64,000 nucleotides of DNA. It comes from Madurella fahalii. Taxonomy: Eukaryota; Ascomycota; Sordariomycetes; Sordariales. A program made the translations under genes and the position numbers. The stretch is from the NCBI GenBank assembly GCA_029876055.1, contig CM056879.1, positions 434,001 to 498,000 on the forward strand, given 5' to 3'. Numbering within the stretch: position 1 is the first letter of the stretch; each line of letters begins with the position of its first letter. A model generated the notes under the pieces. That model was not told the DNA's origin and made no database searches. It saw only the letters and a list, made by a program, of their open reading frames with translations. Positions 32,656-42,819 of this stretch are shown here, in pieces.

Positions 32656-35600
32656 CTTGAGAGAGCTTGGTATGCTGGCTGAGTTGCTGGGGGTGATTCG
32701 ATGCGGGGTTCAAGGCAAGGGAGGAAGATGAAAGATTAGGAAGTGGAGGAAACAGAGTCGAACGCCCTCTTCTTTCAAATTCCAGTAGGAATCGATGTGG
32801 ACGAGAAGTAATGTAGCACGGCGAAACAACGGGGATCACGAAGGTTATATAGCCTACTTGCCGTCCTCCCCTTTCCCCCAGATGCTTGGCGTACATGCCC
32901 CGATTGACACCACTTCCCCGGCCGGGGCTGATATCGCGAGGATCTCTTACTGTCTTCGTGTCTCCCGCATGGATGCGTCTCCCCACCAGCGCCGACGTCC
33001 CCACGCTGCATCTAGACGGGGCATACCTTGTCCCGTTTGCCATTTTTTGGGGAATAGTTCGGGTGATCTCGGGCCACAACCGTCGAACACAGTAAGTTTG
33101 GCAATGCGGGGAGGGGAGATCCAATCAGAGACCGTCAACTTTTGCGGCTGTGATAGAGCTGAGAATCTAGGCTGGAGTAGGCGTCAGCGTATGATGCGGG
33201 TGGAGGCTATCGGGCGAGGGAAAATGGTCTTCTGGCCCCTGGACCGCGACATGGGGGATCCTCGAGAGAAGATTCGATAGGAGCCCCAGTAATTTATTCA
33301 AGACGAAAAAAAGAAGTGCGCATGTGATCTCCTCAAGTTTTTAATTTATAATTTTTTTATTCTGCGCTTCAGAAATAGGTAACACTTATCCTCCAGCTTC
33401 ACTTATGCCTAACACGAACGGTTTAAGGTTGACTTTGAAACCTGGCTACTAACTTATTCGCTCAGGAACTGGTTCAGGGGTAATAGGCGGAATAGGGTTA
33501 GGGTTCTTGTCGTCCTCGGGCATCGGCTCCAAGGAAGACGGTGTTTTTCTCGGCGATACGCGTGCCAAGGGAAAAAGAAGCCGGCAGAAATAGAGACGGC
33601 ACTCGCTCCAAGTGCTGTTTGGTCGACTGAGTCCGGGCTATCCGAGCGGCGACCGTTCGGTGGTTTTGTGGATGACGGAGTGGGGAGTGGGTGCTCCCTA
33701 CCTATCAATCTCCGAACCATGACTCGATCTTGCCCCGCCAAAGTCAGGAACAAGCGAGCTTCTTCTACGGTAAACCTTCCCGATGGTCCTATGTCACTAT
33801 TTGCATCTCATGTTTCTCGAGCACACAAACACCCGCGCTCCCCACAGCAGCCTCTCGCCTAATTGTAGAGACATCCTGCTCCATCCCGAGAGTGCTCGCT
33901 ACGTGGTAAGGCCGAGCTCCACAAACCAAGGTACCGGAGAGGCCGATGGAGATCAAATGAAACCTCGGGTTGACGTCACTGCCCCCCGAGTTCACACCAC
34001 CTTGCCCGGTGGGCCACCCCAGACGCCGCGAGATCAAGATGGAAAAGTTTTCTGGGGAAAGAACAAGCCTGACCGCTAGCCTGCATTGCTTCTAGAACAG
34101 TCTTGATCAGGACGAGTTAGATGTGGCTTTTGACTTGGATTTTGGTTCGGTCCAAAACCTTAAAACCTCTCGCTGGGGATTCGCCGATCAAATAATACAC
34201 AGAAGTGGCTAGACCGCTGAGGGCTCATATGGCCTGTGAGTGTTTGCTATTGGGTAAAGGAGCAAAGACAACTCAAGGTGCCGCCATCTTCTGTGATAGA
34301 TATTCTCACAATTGGCGCTGCTCCGTGGGTAGTTAGCTACCAGTGTTTAGCTGTGGAGGTGCGGTTGCTTCCCCGGCGGGCCTGTCTTATTCATGATCGG
34401 GATAGGGATCCATAGATTCCGGGCAGTCTACGCTTTTGTTTTGGACCAGGACACTCTGGGTGACCATCGGATCCGGCAAGTAAACCGTTGCCATTAATGG
34501 GTGCTTTGGGAACATTACGGTGGTGTGGTGAATCCCGCCATTGGTTCCTGCGACTCCTGGCATGTACGGAAATTTCCGTTCTGGACCTAGATTCCTTATA
34601 ACTATGTTTGTCTGCTCACGGTACTAACTAGTAAACTTCGCAGAGAACCGCATGCGAATCTGTGAGCTCGATGGGGTGATAGGCTTAGAGGAATATCTTC
34701 CAGGCAGAAGTTCCTGCACGACTGACTGCATATTTCTTACTCCACATGATGCAGAACTGTCTTGAAGATCGGTAGTTACTTCGTACCTGTTCTTTCTTCA
34801 GCTAATCCTGCTCCCGTGACCGCATATTCCAGTCCATTTCTATGGCAGATTCGTAATTAGAGCTGAAGCTGGGACCCCGCCCTCATATCCTTTCAGGTCC
34901 TCGTCGCAAAGTGTGTGGCAAATGGGACGGTCTCGTTCGTCTCTTAACAGAGCTCAGTGGGCACGAAGTAGAAATATTAGAACCTGTTATAAGATACATA
35001 ATATCATTCGATCAGTTGTTTACTTCTAGCATTGGTAAAGTCTTTCCGGGACGGCGCTCGGCGCTCGGCGCTCGCATGGAATGGTATTAAGCAATGGTAC
35101 AGTACCTTAGGGTTCGGGTTGAAGAGCTCGTTGGCGTTTTCTCGAAATGGCTGCTCTGCCAAGCTCCCGTCCTTTGCCTTGCTCCTCCAAACTCGAAATT
35201 CACAGTTCCAAAACCGGCTTCTGTATCGCTCTGCGTGTATCACCTTCTTGTCTCGGGTTCTTAGCACTGACGCAACAGATTCCTCAATCTCTTTGTCTCA
35301 CAGAATGATCAGAGCCCCAATGAAACTGATGGACAATGTTTCTTGCAACCATCGGCTATGACATCCCGGGTGGCGCGCCAAGCTTAACGTCAAGCGCTGT
35401 GTTACACGGTACGTCATTGGCCAATGCCACGTCGGGCATCTGGGCGATGATGTCAAGATCGCCATGGTTTTGGCTCGACACTTGAGGCTGAAGTCATCGG
35501 ACGGCAATCGGTCTGGTTGGCATTCGTTCGAACGAGATGAAATGACGCCGCTTGCACCCAGCTCTCCCGGATATGCTATTTATCGGCCCGCAGGTTTCCT

Positions 35601-35779
35601 GACATCTCACCGAGGCCCAACCCTGCTTTGCTTCCCTAATAACAACCACCTGGCGAACTCCTTCCCGGACCATATCCGGACCAAGATAGTATCTGATTGC
35701 AGACTTGCATCGCGGCTGCATCCGAGCATTCTCGCATCCGAGCCCCTCTAACCGCTTTACACATTCCAGGTCCACCGCC
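32656..35779. other. Long intergenic stretch, no gene seen
   Basis: About 3.1 kb between the divergent sugar porter and the disordered-protein gene. Several chance frames under 165 codons, none with recognisable features. It should include both promoters. AT-rich patch near 33290-33400. Confidence 0.5.
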
Positions 35780-38700
35780 ATGGCCACGGCAACGATCCCT
35801 GGATCGTATCCTCTTGACGACTCACTCCCACCCACCCCAGACGGAGTCATGCAGCAGCCAGTCCAGCCAGCCAAGACAACTGAATCGCAGCAGCACCGCC
35901 AACGCAATAAGCTGCACAAACCCAACGACCCCCGAGGCCACAGGCATACTGATTCTGGAGTTGGCCTGACGGATCCGGAGTCGATTCAGTCTTCCGGACC
36001 CGATGAGTTTGCCCGAAACTCCCCTGAGGAAATTGTGAGCGGCGGCTCCTACAGCCAGGACCACAATGAACCATCCTACGCCATCAACTCGGCATCCAAC
36101 TCGAGCACACTACCACAGAACGCAGAAGGTGACACCCAAGCTGCCATGAACAGGGAGAGTGAGGAGACGTTCAGTGCCGTCGAGGGCACGACAGAGCCCA
36201 ACAGACCCGACAATGTTAAAACCACAAGCCAAGACCAACAAACAGCGCGCAATTCCACTCCCTACTGGGGGGATCTCCCTAAAGGTGGGGGTGGCGGCGT
36301 CTACAACTCAGTGGCTGGCCACGGAAGCGCCAGTGATGACCATGCCGAACACCATCACTTACCAGAACGGTCAGCAGCATCTGAGAGAGTCCACATTGCC
36401 AGTCCCGTAGGTGACTATCCTAGGGGTGGCATCTACAACACCGTGACCGGCCACGGAAGCCAAGACGAGGAAAGTAGGCGCCACAGTCAACCCCGCAGCA
36501 GTGACTACTGGGGTATCTCTACCGGACCTGGCCCTACCGATGGCTTGTACGCGGCTCCTCTCTCGGATGTCCCTGAGGAAAAGCAGAACCCTTTCGCCCT
36601 GTCAGATTCCCGGTTCGGCCAACCAGAGATCGCCCCTGGCTTCGTTCCAGAGACTGCTGTAAGAGACGATGTGATGCTTGCAGAGGCTGCCTCAAGCCGG
36701 AAGCCTGAAGCGGCCTCGCAGCGTGCATTTCCCCTGGCGGCGCACCACACGAATAAACCGGACGATACGGGGAGAGCGGGCTCAGGGGCGCAATACGGGA
36801 CTCTTGCAGGAGCTGCCGGCCTTGGCACGGCAGTTGCCGCTTCCGAGTTGACAGATAAAACGCAGAACAAGGCGGCGGGAACATCCCCAGTGGCTCAGGA
36901 CACTAGGCGTTCCCGGGCCACAAGCGCGGACGAAGACCGGCGGATTGCGGGCGGGACTCTGTCTCGCAAGCATCGGGACGAGACGCAGAAGACGTCACCG
37001 GTGAAGAAGGCAAGAAGCCATGAAGACACCCCAAACAAAGGCGAGAAAAAGCACAAGATATTCGGCATATTCCACCGCCACAAAGACGACAGCAGCAAGG
37101 AAAACAGTTCGACTCACGAACAACGGAGGAATTCGACCGGAGACCATACAAAGCCCGTGAAACATGACGCCGCGACGAACGGCGTTGCCGCAGTCAGCAC
37201 ACCGAATCGTCTCCGCAAGCAGAGCAAAAGTGAAGGGGCTAGGGAGCATAAGAACTTGAATGCACCCGAGCGTGTCAAGGACAACGCTGAGGATCGTTTC
37301 GGAAACGGCAAGAAAGCCGTTACGGGCGCGGCAGCCGGGGTGGGAGCCTTCGGCCTCCATCACAAGAATAATAACAATGAGGCCACCGATAACATCCAGG
37401 GAACGGCGAATTCCGACGTCAGGGCCGGGCCCGCTGGAGAGGCGCCACTCCAGGTTGAAGAGGTCTCAACTCCCTTTGAACATCCAAGAGAACCACCCAT
37501 GCCGCCGCTCTACGGGACCGATAACGGAGCACCCGGCGGACACAACGCGTTGGCAAGCGATTCTCCCTCTGTTAATCAGAACATTGTGCGAAACAAGGCC
37601 GGCGATGATGTTGTGGCCAGGGAGCCTGGGGATTACAACGTGCTGCTCTCTTCTAGCGCACCATTTGCAGCCAGGCCATTTGACAAAGCCCATGAGCCAG
37701 ACGTTATAGCAAGGGAACCAGGAGATTACACTGTGCGCTGTTCTTCAAAGCCCGGCCTTGTGAACCCGTCCCCTAACAAACGAGCCGGTATCACCGCGCA
37801 GGAGTCAGGGGCCTACAATATCTCAGGATCAGGCGTTTCGTCCGGTTTTGAGAGAGATATGCCTGCCCCGGCACCAGGAGCCGAAGAGGATGGTGCCGCG
37901 CAAGACCCTACGGCTAGATCCAAGGACAGCGATAACGTTGAGTACAACTGCCTCTCGTCAGGAACACCGTCCGGCGTCAAGGTCAAGGCTAAGGAACCTC
38001 GCTCGCGCCACAGTACTGCGGAGTCCGTCCATGCCCAGGACCAAAGCGGTCATAATCAGTACAATACTCTCGCGTCCGGAACAGTATCCGGGATCGGCCA
38101 AGAAAGTCGCTCCACGGCAGCTAGAGATTTCACAGCACGAGCAGACGACCTCAAGGACCTCCCAATCCCGAGCGCTACCAGACAGCAGCCGACAGATAGC
38201 AACATATCGTCGGATAATGGCCTACACGGTGCGTCAGCGGCCTCTCATGGCATGACTATAAGGCCGAATGAAAGCCAGGAGTCAGTCCCTGGTGTAACAA
38301 CCTACCCCCATCCCGAAATGGTGCACAACATGAGCCCCGAAGTGATGCCCGACGCGTATACTGCGTCCGCACCACGCCACTCCTCACCAAGAGAGACCAC
38401 GGGGGCGCAACACATGAGCCCCAAAGTGATGCCAGCGGCGTACACAGCTTCGGCATCTCGTCATGTCTCCCCCCAGACCCAGGAGGAGAGAGACAACATG
38501 ATGCACAACATGAGCCCTGAGGTTATGCCTTCCGCCTACAGGGCCTCGGCACCACGTTCCCAGCCGACTAACAATGAGCAACCTCTCTCCCTACCGCCCC
38601 TTCGCGATATCGGCCAGAACAACATTTTCCCGGCGCAGAAGAATCGAGCTGCCAACCCTGCTCTCGCGGCGGCTACTGCTTCGTGGGGCGTTTCTTCTGC

Positions 38701-38791
38701 CGGTCAGGGCCAGTGGAACGGTGCGGGCAAGGTGATGCACAAGTGCCAGCATTGTGGAAGGGATAATGATATCAGCGGATACTTCGCTTAA
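35780..38791 (+). CDS. Large disordered repeat protein with C-terminal CxxC
   Basis: Single-exon protein of 1003 residues; the ATG at 35780 is chosen over an upstream one (35705) because of its strong CCGCCATGG context. It is nearly all low-complexity, polar, Pro/Ser/Thr/Asp-rich sequence with no membrane span. Repeats are visible: GGxYNxVxGHGS twice (about residues 175-225), VAREPGDYNV-type units (about 610-650), YNxLxSGTxSG units (about 720-770) and three copies of MSPxVMPxAYxASAxR (about 850, 880 and 912). A basic stretch GEKKHKIFGIFHRHKDD lies near 420. The C-terminus has HKCQHCGRDNDISGYFA, a single CxxC pair. I recognise the MSPEVMP repeat style from uncharacterised Sordariomycete proteins but know no function. 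The long intact frame and codon use make it a real gene. Confidence 0.8.
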   Translation: MATATIPGSYPLDDSLPPTPDGVMQQPVQPAKTTESQQHRQRNKLHKPNDPRGHRHTDSGVGLTDPESIQSSGPDEFARNSPEEIVSGGSYSQDHNEPSYAINSASNSSTLPQNAEGDTQAAMNRESEETFSAVEGTTEPNRPDNVKTTSQDQQTARNSTPYWGDLPKGGGGGVYNSVAGHGSASDDHAEHHHLPERSAASERVHIASPVGDYPRGGIYNTVTGHGSQDEESRRHSQPRSSDYWGISTGPGPTDGLYAAPLSDVPEEKQNPFALSDSRFGQPEIAPGFVPETAVRDDVMLAEAASSRKPEAASQRAFPLAAHHTNKPDDTGRAGSGAQYGTLAGAAGLGTAVAASELTDKTQNKAAGTSPVAQDTRRSRATSADEDRRIAGGTLSRKHRDETQKTSPVKKARSHEDTPNKGEKKHKIFGIFHRHKDDSSKENSSTHEQRRNSTGDHTKPVKHDAATNGVAAVSTPNRLRKQSKSEGAREHKNLNAPERVKDNAEDRFGNGKKAVTGAAAGVGAFGLHHKNNNNEATDNIQGTANSDVRAGPAGEAPLQVEEVSTPFEHPREPPMPPLYGTDNGAPGGHNALASDSPSVNQNIVRNKAGDDVVAREPGDYNVLLSSSAPFAARPFDKAHEPDVIAREPGDYTVRCSSKPGLVNPSPNKRAGITAQESGAYNISGSGVSSGFERDMPAPAPGAEEDGAAQDPTARSKDSDNVEYNCLSSGTPSGVKVKAKEPRSRHSTAESVHAQDQSGHNQYNTLASGTVSGIGQESRSTAARDFTARADDLKDLPIPSATRQQPTDSNISSDNGLHGASAASHGMTIRPNESQESVPGVTTYPHPEMVHNMSPEVMPDAYTASAPRHSSPRETTGAQHMSPKVMPAAYTASASRHVSPQTQEERDNMMHNMSPEVMPSAYRASAPRSQPTNNEQPLSLPPLRDIGQNNIFPAQKNRAANPALAAATASWGVSSAGQGQWNGAGKVMHKCQHCGRDNDISGYFA

Positions 38792-39230
38792 GGTAATGGG
38801 TGGCTGTGGGTACCCAGGGCATTGAGCCGGGTTTTGTGGTATGACTTGTGGATGATTCTTCTTTTCGAGACCTAAGTAACAGTCTTTATGGTGTATTATT
38901 ATCGACAGAATGGCTGATATGGGAGGCGGTTTTATTTGTTTAGATACATGCAAGTGAGAACACTACTGCAAAGTAGTACGAAATTGCCGAACATCAACAA
39001 TACGCAACATGGTATGAAATATTCAGCTTTCCCGGAAAAATTTACTCGCCAATGGTATCCATCTGTGTCCACCCGTTTCAGCTCTTCTACTAAATGTATT
39101 CCTCTAACGTGCGACTGGTCGAGGGCAAATGCGTATGGATAAGGTACCTTAATCTGCAACAAGGGAAAACCCCACATACAACTCAGACAGCAGGGCACTG
39201 AGAATGAAACAATGTAAAAATAAACACCAA
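38792..39230. other. Intergenic, no gene seen
   Basis: Spacer of 439 bases holding the 3' UTR of the disordered-protein gene and the tRNA terminator. Confidence 0.5.
39216..39220 (-). terminator. Pol III T5 terminator of tRNA-Phe
   Basis: Five A residues on the plus strand, hence TTTTT on the transcribed strand, 10 bases past the tRNA 3' end. Confidence 0.7.
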
Positions 39231-39321
39231 TGCGGTTTGTGTGGATCGAACACACGACCTTCAGATTGACTTCCCGAAGTTTGACTTCAGTCTGACGCTC
39301 TCCCAACTGAGCTAAACCCGC
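39231..39321 (-). tRNA. tRNA-Phe (GAA) with 18-base intron
   Basis: The minus strand reads a complete cloverleaf: GCGGGTT acceptor arm, A box TAGCTCAGTTGGGAGAG, anticodon loop CTGAAGA with GAA, B box GTTCGATCC and discriminator A. The exons are 39321-39285 (37 bases) and 39266-39231 (36 bases), giving a 73-base mature tRNA. The 18-base intron (39284-39267) sits directly 3' of position 37, the standard place, and can fold on itself (ACTTC/GGGAAGT). Acceptor pairs 1-72 to 4-69, 6-67 and 7-66 are normal; position 5-68 is a G-A mismatch, which I recall also in Neurospora tRNA-Phe. CCA is not encoded. Confidence 0.95.
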
Positions 39322-39596
39322 TGGTTGTGTGCATGATGGGTATTTATTCCGGCTAATGTTGTGGAGTGGGTTCGGGATGGAGTTCAGTTCTCGGGTCCTC
39401 CCCTGACCCCTGATCCATGAGAGCGCGATGATATGATGACCTTAAAAAAGTTGGTCTGATCCATTGTGAAAGTTCATCAAATGCTTCACAACATACTCGT
39501 TGCGCTCAACCTGGTAACAAAATCCCCAGTAAGGAACTGCCCCGGTGGCTACGTCACTCACAGTCCCCCAAACCCCATCACCGCCCCCATCTTCCC

Positions 39597-40481
39597 TCAC
39601 TCGAACTGGCTAAAAAAACCCCAAACCTCCCCCGCCGTCCAAGTCTCCGAGGCCCCAGCATCCCTTGGCGTAGGGGTATGGCTGCCGTCAAAAGCCACCC
39701 ACACAACCGGCTTGTCCTCGGCGCACCCCTGATACACCGTCTTGACGTGCCCGCCGCTGCCCCTCGCGGGCTCGGGGGACTCCTGCTGGGCGGTGCCGCA
39801 GCCGTTGTTGCGGAGGAAGCGGTCGCGCATCTGCCTGCCGCCGGAGATGGGGAGGACGTTGTCGGCGGTGCCGTGCTGGCCGTAGTAGGCGACGGGGGCG
39901 GAGGCGGGACTCGCGCAGCCGCTGATCTGGGGGTTGCCCGAGAGCGCGGCGACGGCGCGGATGCGCTCGCCGAGCGAGCACGCCAGCGAGTAGCTCATGG
40001 CGCCGCCGTAGCTGAAGCCCGTGGAGAAGCGCAGGTCCTGGTCGACGCACAGGTCCGCCTCGACCGCGTCGATGATGGCCCCGACGAAGGCCACGTCCTC
40101 GCCGTTCTGGTTCGCCCACCCGTTGCTCAGCCCATTGGGCGCCACGAAGATCGCCCCTTTGCTGTCGTTGCTCGCCGCCAGGAACGGCGGCAGCCCGTAG
40201 AACGGCAGGTACCCCCCCGTCCCGGCGATGACTTGGCTGGCTGTGCCGCCCAGGGCGTGTAGGGTGAAGATGAGGCGGTACGGGTGGGAAGAGTTGTAGT
40301 TCTCGGGGAGGGCGACGAAGAACTCGCGCTGTTTGTTGTTGACGCTTAGCCGGAGCGGGGTGTTGATGCTATCGGCGGTGACGAGTCGCGGGGTGGTGCC
40401 GCAGCCCGGAGAAGGGGTGAGGGAGAAAACTGCGGGGATGCAGGCGGAGAGGAGGAGAGAAAGTGTTCGGAGTGCAACCAT
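39597..40481 (-). CDS. Secreted feruloyl-esterase-like hydrolase (CE1/FaeC type)
   Basis: Extracellular serine esterase of 294 residues, single exon. A clear signal peptide (MVALRTLSLLLSACIPAVFS) precedes SPGCGTTP, the start typical of type C feruloyl esterases and related polyhydroxybutyrate-depolymerase-like proteins. The nucleophile is in GFSYGGAMS (near residue 167), the acid probably the Asp of HGTADNVLP and the base the His of DGSHTPTPRD. RLIFTLHALGGTA forms the oxyanion-side strand. There is no carbohydrate-binding module. It would release ferulic or p-coumaric acid from plant-wall xylan. Ends FFSQFE with TGA. Intact. Convergent with nothing close; tRNA-Phe lies 276 bp beyond its stop. 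Confidence 0.88.
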   Translation of the reverse strand: MVALRTLSLLLSACIPAVFSLTPSPGCGTTPRLVTADSINTPLRLSVNNKQREFFVALPENYNSSHPYRLIFTLHALGGTASQVIAGTGGYLPFYGLPPFLAASNDSKGAIFVAPNGLSNGWANQNGEDVAFVGAIIDAVEADLCVDQDLRFSTGFSYGGAMSYSLACSLGERIRAVAALSGNPQISGCASPASAPVAYYGQHGTADNVLPISGGRQMRDRFLRNNGCGTAQQESPEPARGSGGHVKTVYQGCAEDKPVVWVAFDGSHTPTPRDAGASETWTAGEVWGFFSQFE

Positions 40482-41827
40482 GATGAAGCGCGGGGAGCTA
40501 CTAGAAGTAGGAGCGGTACTAGTATATGTGATGCAGGGCCCTGGCTACAAGGAGACGACGAGTGGATTGAGAGACGGACTCTATCGGGCCTGTCTTATAG
40601 TCGTGTAGTTGAGCTCCGGAGATGCCGCGGTCCAGAGCCGCGACCAGGGTGTTCATGCGTAGTTTATTGCACCCTCTCCTTAATTGGAGAATTATCGCTT
40701 TCCAATGGAGGGACAATATCTTGGCCAGCGCAGAATCTCAGGCAAACAACGACAAGGTGGTACCCGGCTGCGGCAGCATTACCTAGTGAGTGGTTGGCTA
40801 AATTGATGCGATGAGACTTCCTAGATCAACTCAAAACGCCTTCAAGCGTTTATTGCGCCCCAGTGTGAGCTGTCTCCCACGGACAAACGGCGATCTGAAC
40901 CAATACAACATTTATACACTGACATTGGACGTGAAAAAATAGTAGAGCATTAGTAATAGAGACAGGGCGTGATTGAAGGCTTTCCGGCCAAGTCTGAGAG
41001 GTTAGAGTCTTTTTTCCCTCCTAACTCCCTACCTGCTTTCGTCAGACCCCCAAATACAAAAATAGACCGTTTAAAAATTGGGTGAAGTTCCTGGGAGCCC
41101 TTACAGGCCACTGGATTGTGAAGTAGCTCTTTGAAGGCTCAAGACCCCTTCAGAGTTATTACTCCAAGTCATCCAGCGAGGTCTTCTTACTTAGATTCGC
41201 CAAGCGTCTAACCCAGTAATGCTATATGCCGCAAGCGCGTCAATTGAGTTACTCCTAGTACCTGTAAGTGGTGTTCAGACTCTAGAGAAGAGTCCTTTGA
41301 GGGCGAGACCGCGCCCTTGCCCTAGTTAGATGACCATCGGCGTCTGGTTCGACAACTTGAGTATCGTCACTGCAGTTGGTCACACGCTATCACTTCACGG
41401 CCATCAGCAGTTCATCTCCGGCGAGATCGCGATGAACGACGAAAACATCGATACTCTTTAGTCTTTCCTTTGCGAGTCCTTGCAGCCTCTAGAGACAACG
41501 GAGCACTCAGCTCATAGAACAATCCCCATCACCACTTTCTGATCCGTGGGCCCTAAAGAGCCAAGATTGGCCCCGAGGCACACATGGCCTTCGATACCAT
41601 TTGTCCACATTGATATATGGTAGTTAAGTGAGAGCAACCCGTGCGTGTGTATGGGAAGGTAGAGGTATCTTGGTATTTTGTGTACTAACTGAACGTCTTG
41701 GGCTCCTAGCACGGTTAAATGATAGGAAATTGTCCTCTTTCCCACCAGTGCAACTCCGTATCGTGTTCGGAGTGGCCTTTCCGTTTGCGGCGTGCACCGT
41801 GGGAAAGAGACCCACGAAGAACCTAGT
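40482..41827. other. Intergenic, no supported gene
   Basis: Spacer of 1.35 kb upstream of the esterase. A 43-codon frame at 41330-41461 has no match I recognise. No RNA gene seen. Confidence 0.5.
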
Positions 41828-42819
41828 TTAGGATGTGGCGCCTGTGCCTAAACCTAAGACCTTAAGCGCAGACTCGTCCATTTCCTGGGCATCCCATTGC
41901 GCACCAGGAGGCAGTCGGATCCACTTCCAAGCTACGGCATCGAGTGCGGATATGCCGCGGTTTGGAACGTCCTCCCATATGACCCTGACCATGCGGGGAT
42001 TGCGCAGTCGGCTAGAGAGGGTTCTCGCCTGGTCCTCGATGCCGAAGTAGAATTCTAAGACTGATTCGCTGTGTTTCGAACCCTTGCATGGATCGGCGTA
42101 TTGGTAGCGCGAGACTGGGGGAGACCGTCGGTGCGGCATAAGCCGATGATGACCTCTTCGAGGCTAAAAGGCGTTGCAGAAGCTGGCAACTCCAGCAAGC
42201 GCTCGCAAAGGTGGCCCATCCGGCAACGGAGGCGGCGCAGAGAAGGAAGTAAGGAGTTGATTGAATCGCAGAGATGCACGGTAGGATTGCGTGGCCGGGG
42301 ATGGGCGCCGAAAATGTCAATCTCCAGAGAAGTGAGATGACGGAGGGAGAGAAGGTCCGCTAGAGGCGTCGCTGCCAAGTATCCCGGGCGTAACGAGTTA
42401 CCTTCGGAACCCTGCGGTTCTGCTCTTAGCTTCAAGCACCGGAGACGGGGGCATTCTTGCAGGCTGGCAGCCAGGTTGACCAAGTCACAGTTCAGTCGTA
42501 TAGTCCATATATTGGCAGCAGCAGTCGCGGACAGCTCGGATTCAGCACCGTGAGAGTCAGGTCCGTCGGTTTCGGGCACGAAACCTCGAAATGAAAGTCC
42601 GACAGCGGTGATGTGGGGAAGACCCCGTTTGAGGAGTGTGCCGTCGTCTCTCATAAGTGTCTTGAGCGACGTCGTAGTCAGCTCCAGATGGCTGACAAAA
42701 ATAGGCCAGGCGAGTGCATACCATCTCTTCGAGACGGTCAGGCGCGAGATATCCCGGCGAAAAAAATCCGGACCCAAGAACCCAAGGATGTGAGACACAA
42801 GTTCTGGGGGCAATTCCAT
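41828..42819 (-). pseudogene. F-box protein with frameshift at a G5/C5 run
   Basis: F-box-type adaptor of the kind that brings substrates to SCF ubiquitin ligases. The N-terminus MELPPELVSHILGFLG...DISRLTVSKRWYALAWPI fits the F-box, followed by a leucine-rich region (CPRLRCLKLRAEP, LLSLRHLTSLEID, LLPSLRRLRC). The first frame ends at 42055 with a low-quality tail. A second frame (to 41828) continues with protein-like sequence (YADPCKGSK, DQARTLSSRLRNPRMVRVIW, GAQWDAQEMDESALKVLGL). They can be joined by one missing base in the G run at 42117-42121. Either a recent frameshift or a homopolymer sequencing error. Function of the target-binding part unknown. Confidence 0.6.

Noticed and set aside
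33300..33400. AT-rich patch considered as an origin or matrix site
   Set aside because: No defining motif can be shown from sequence alone.
41330..41461. 43-codon ORF starting MTIGVWFDNLSIV
   Set aside because: Short, isolated, no motif or splice partners found; length is within chance.
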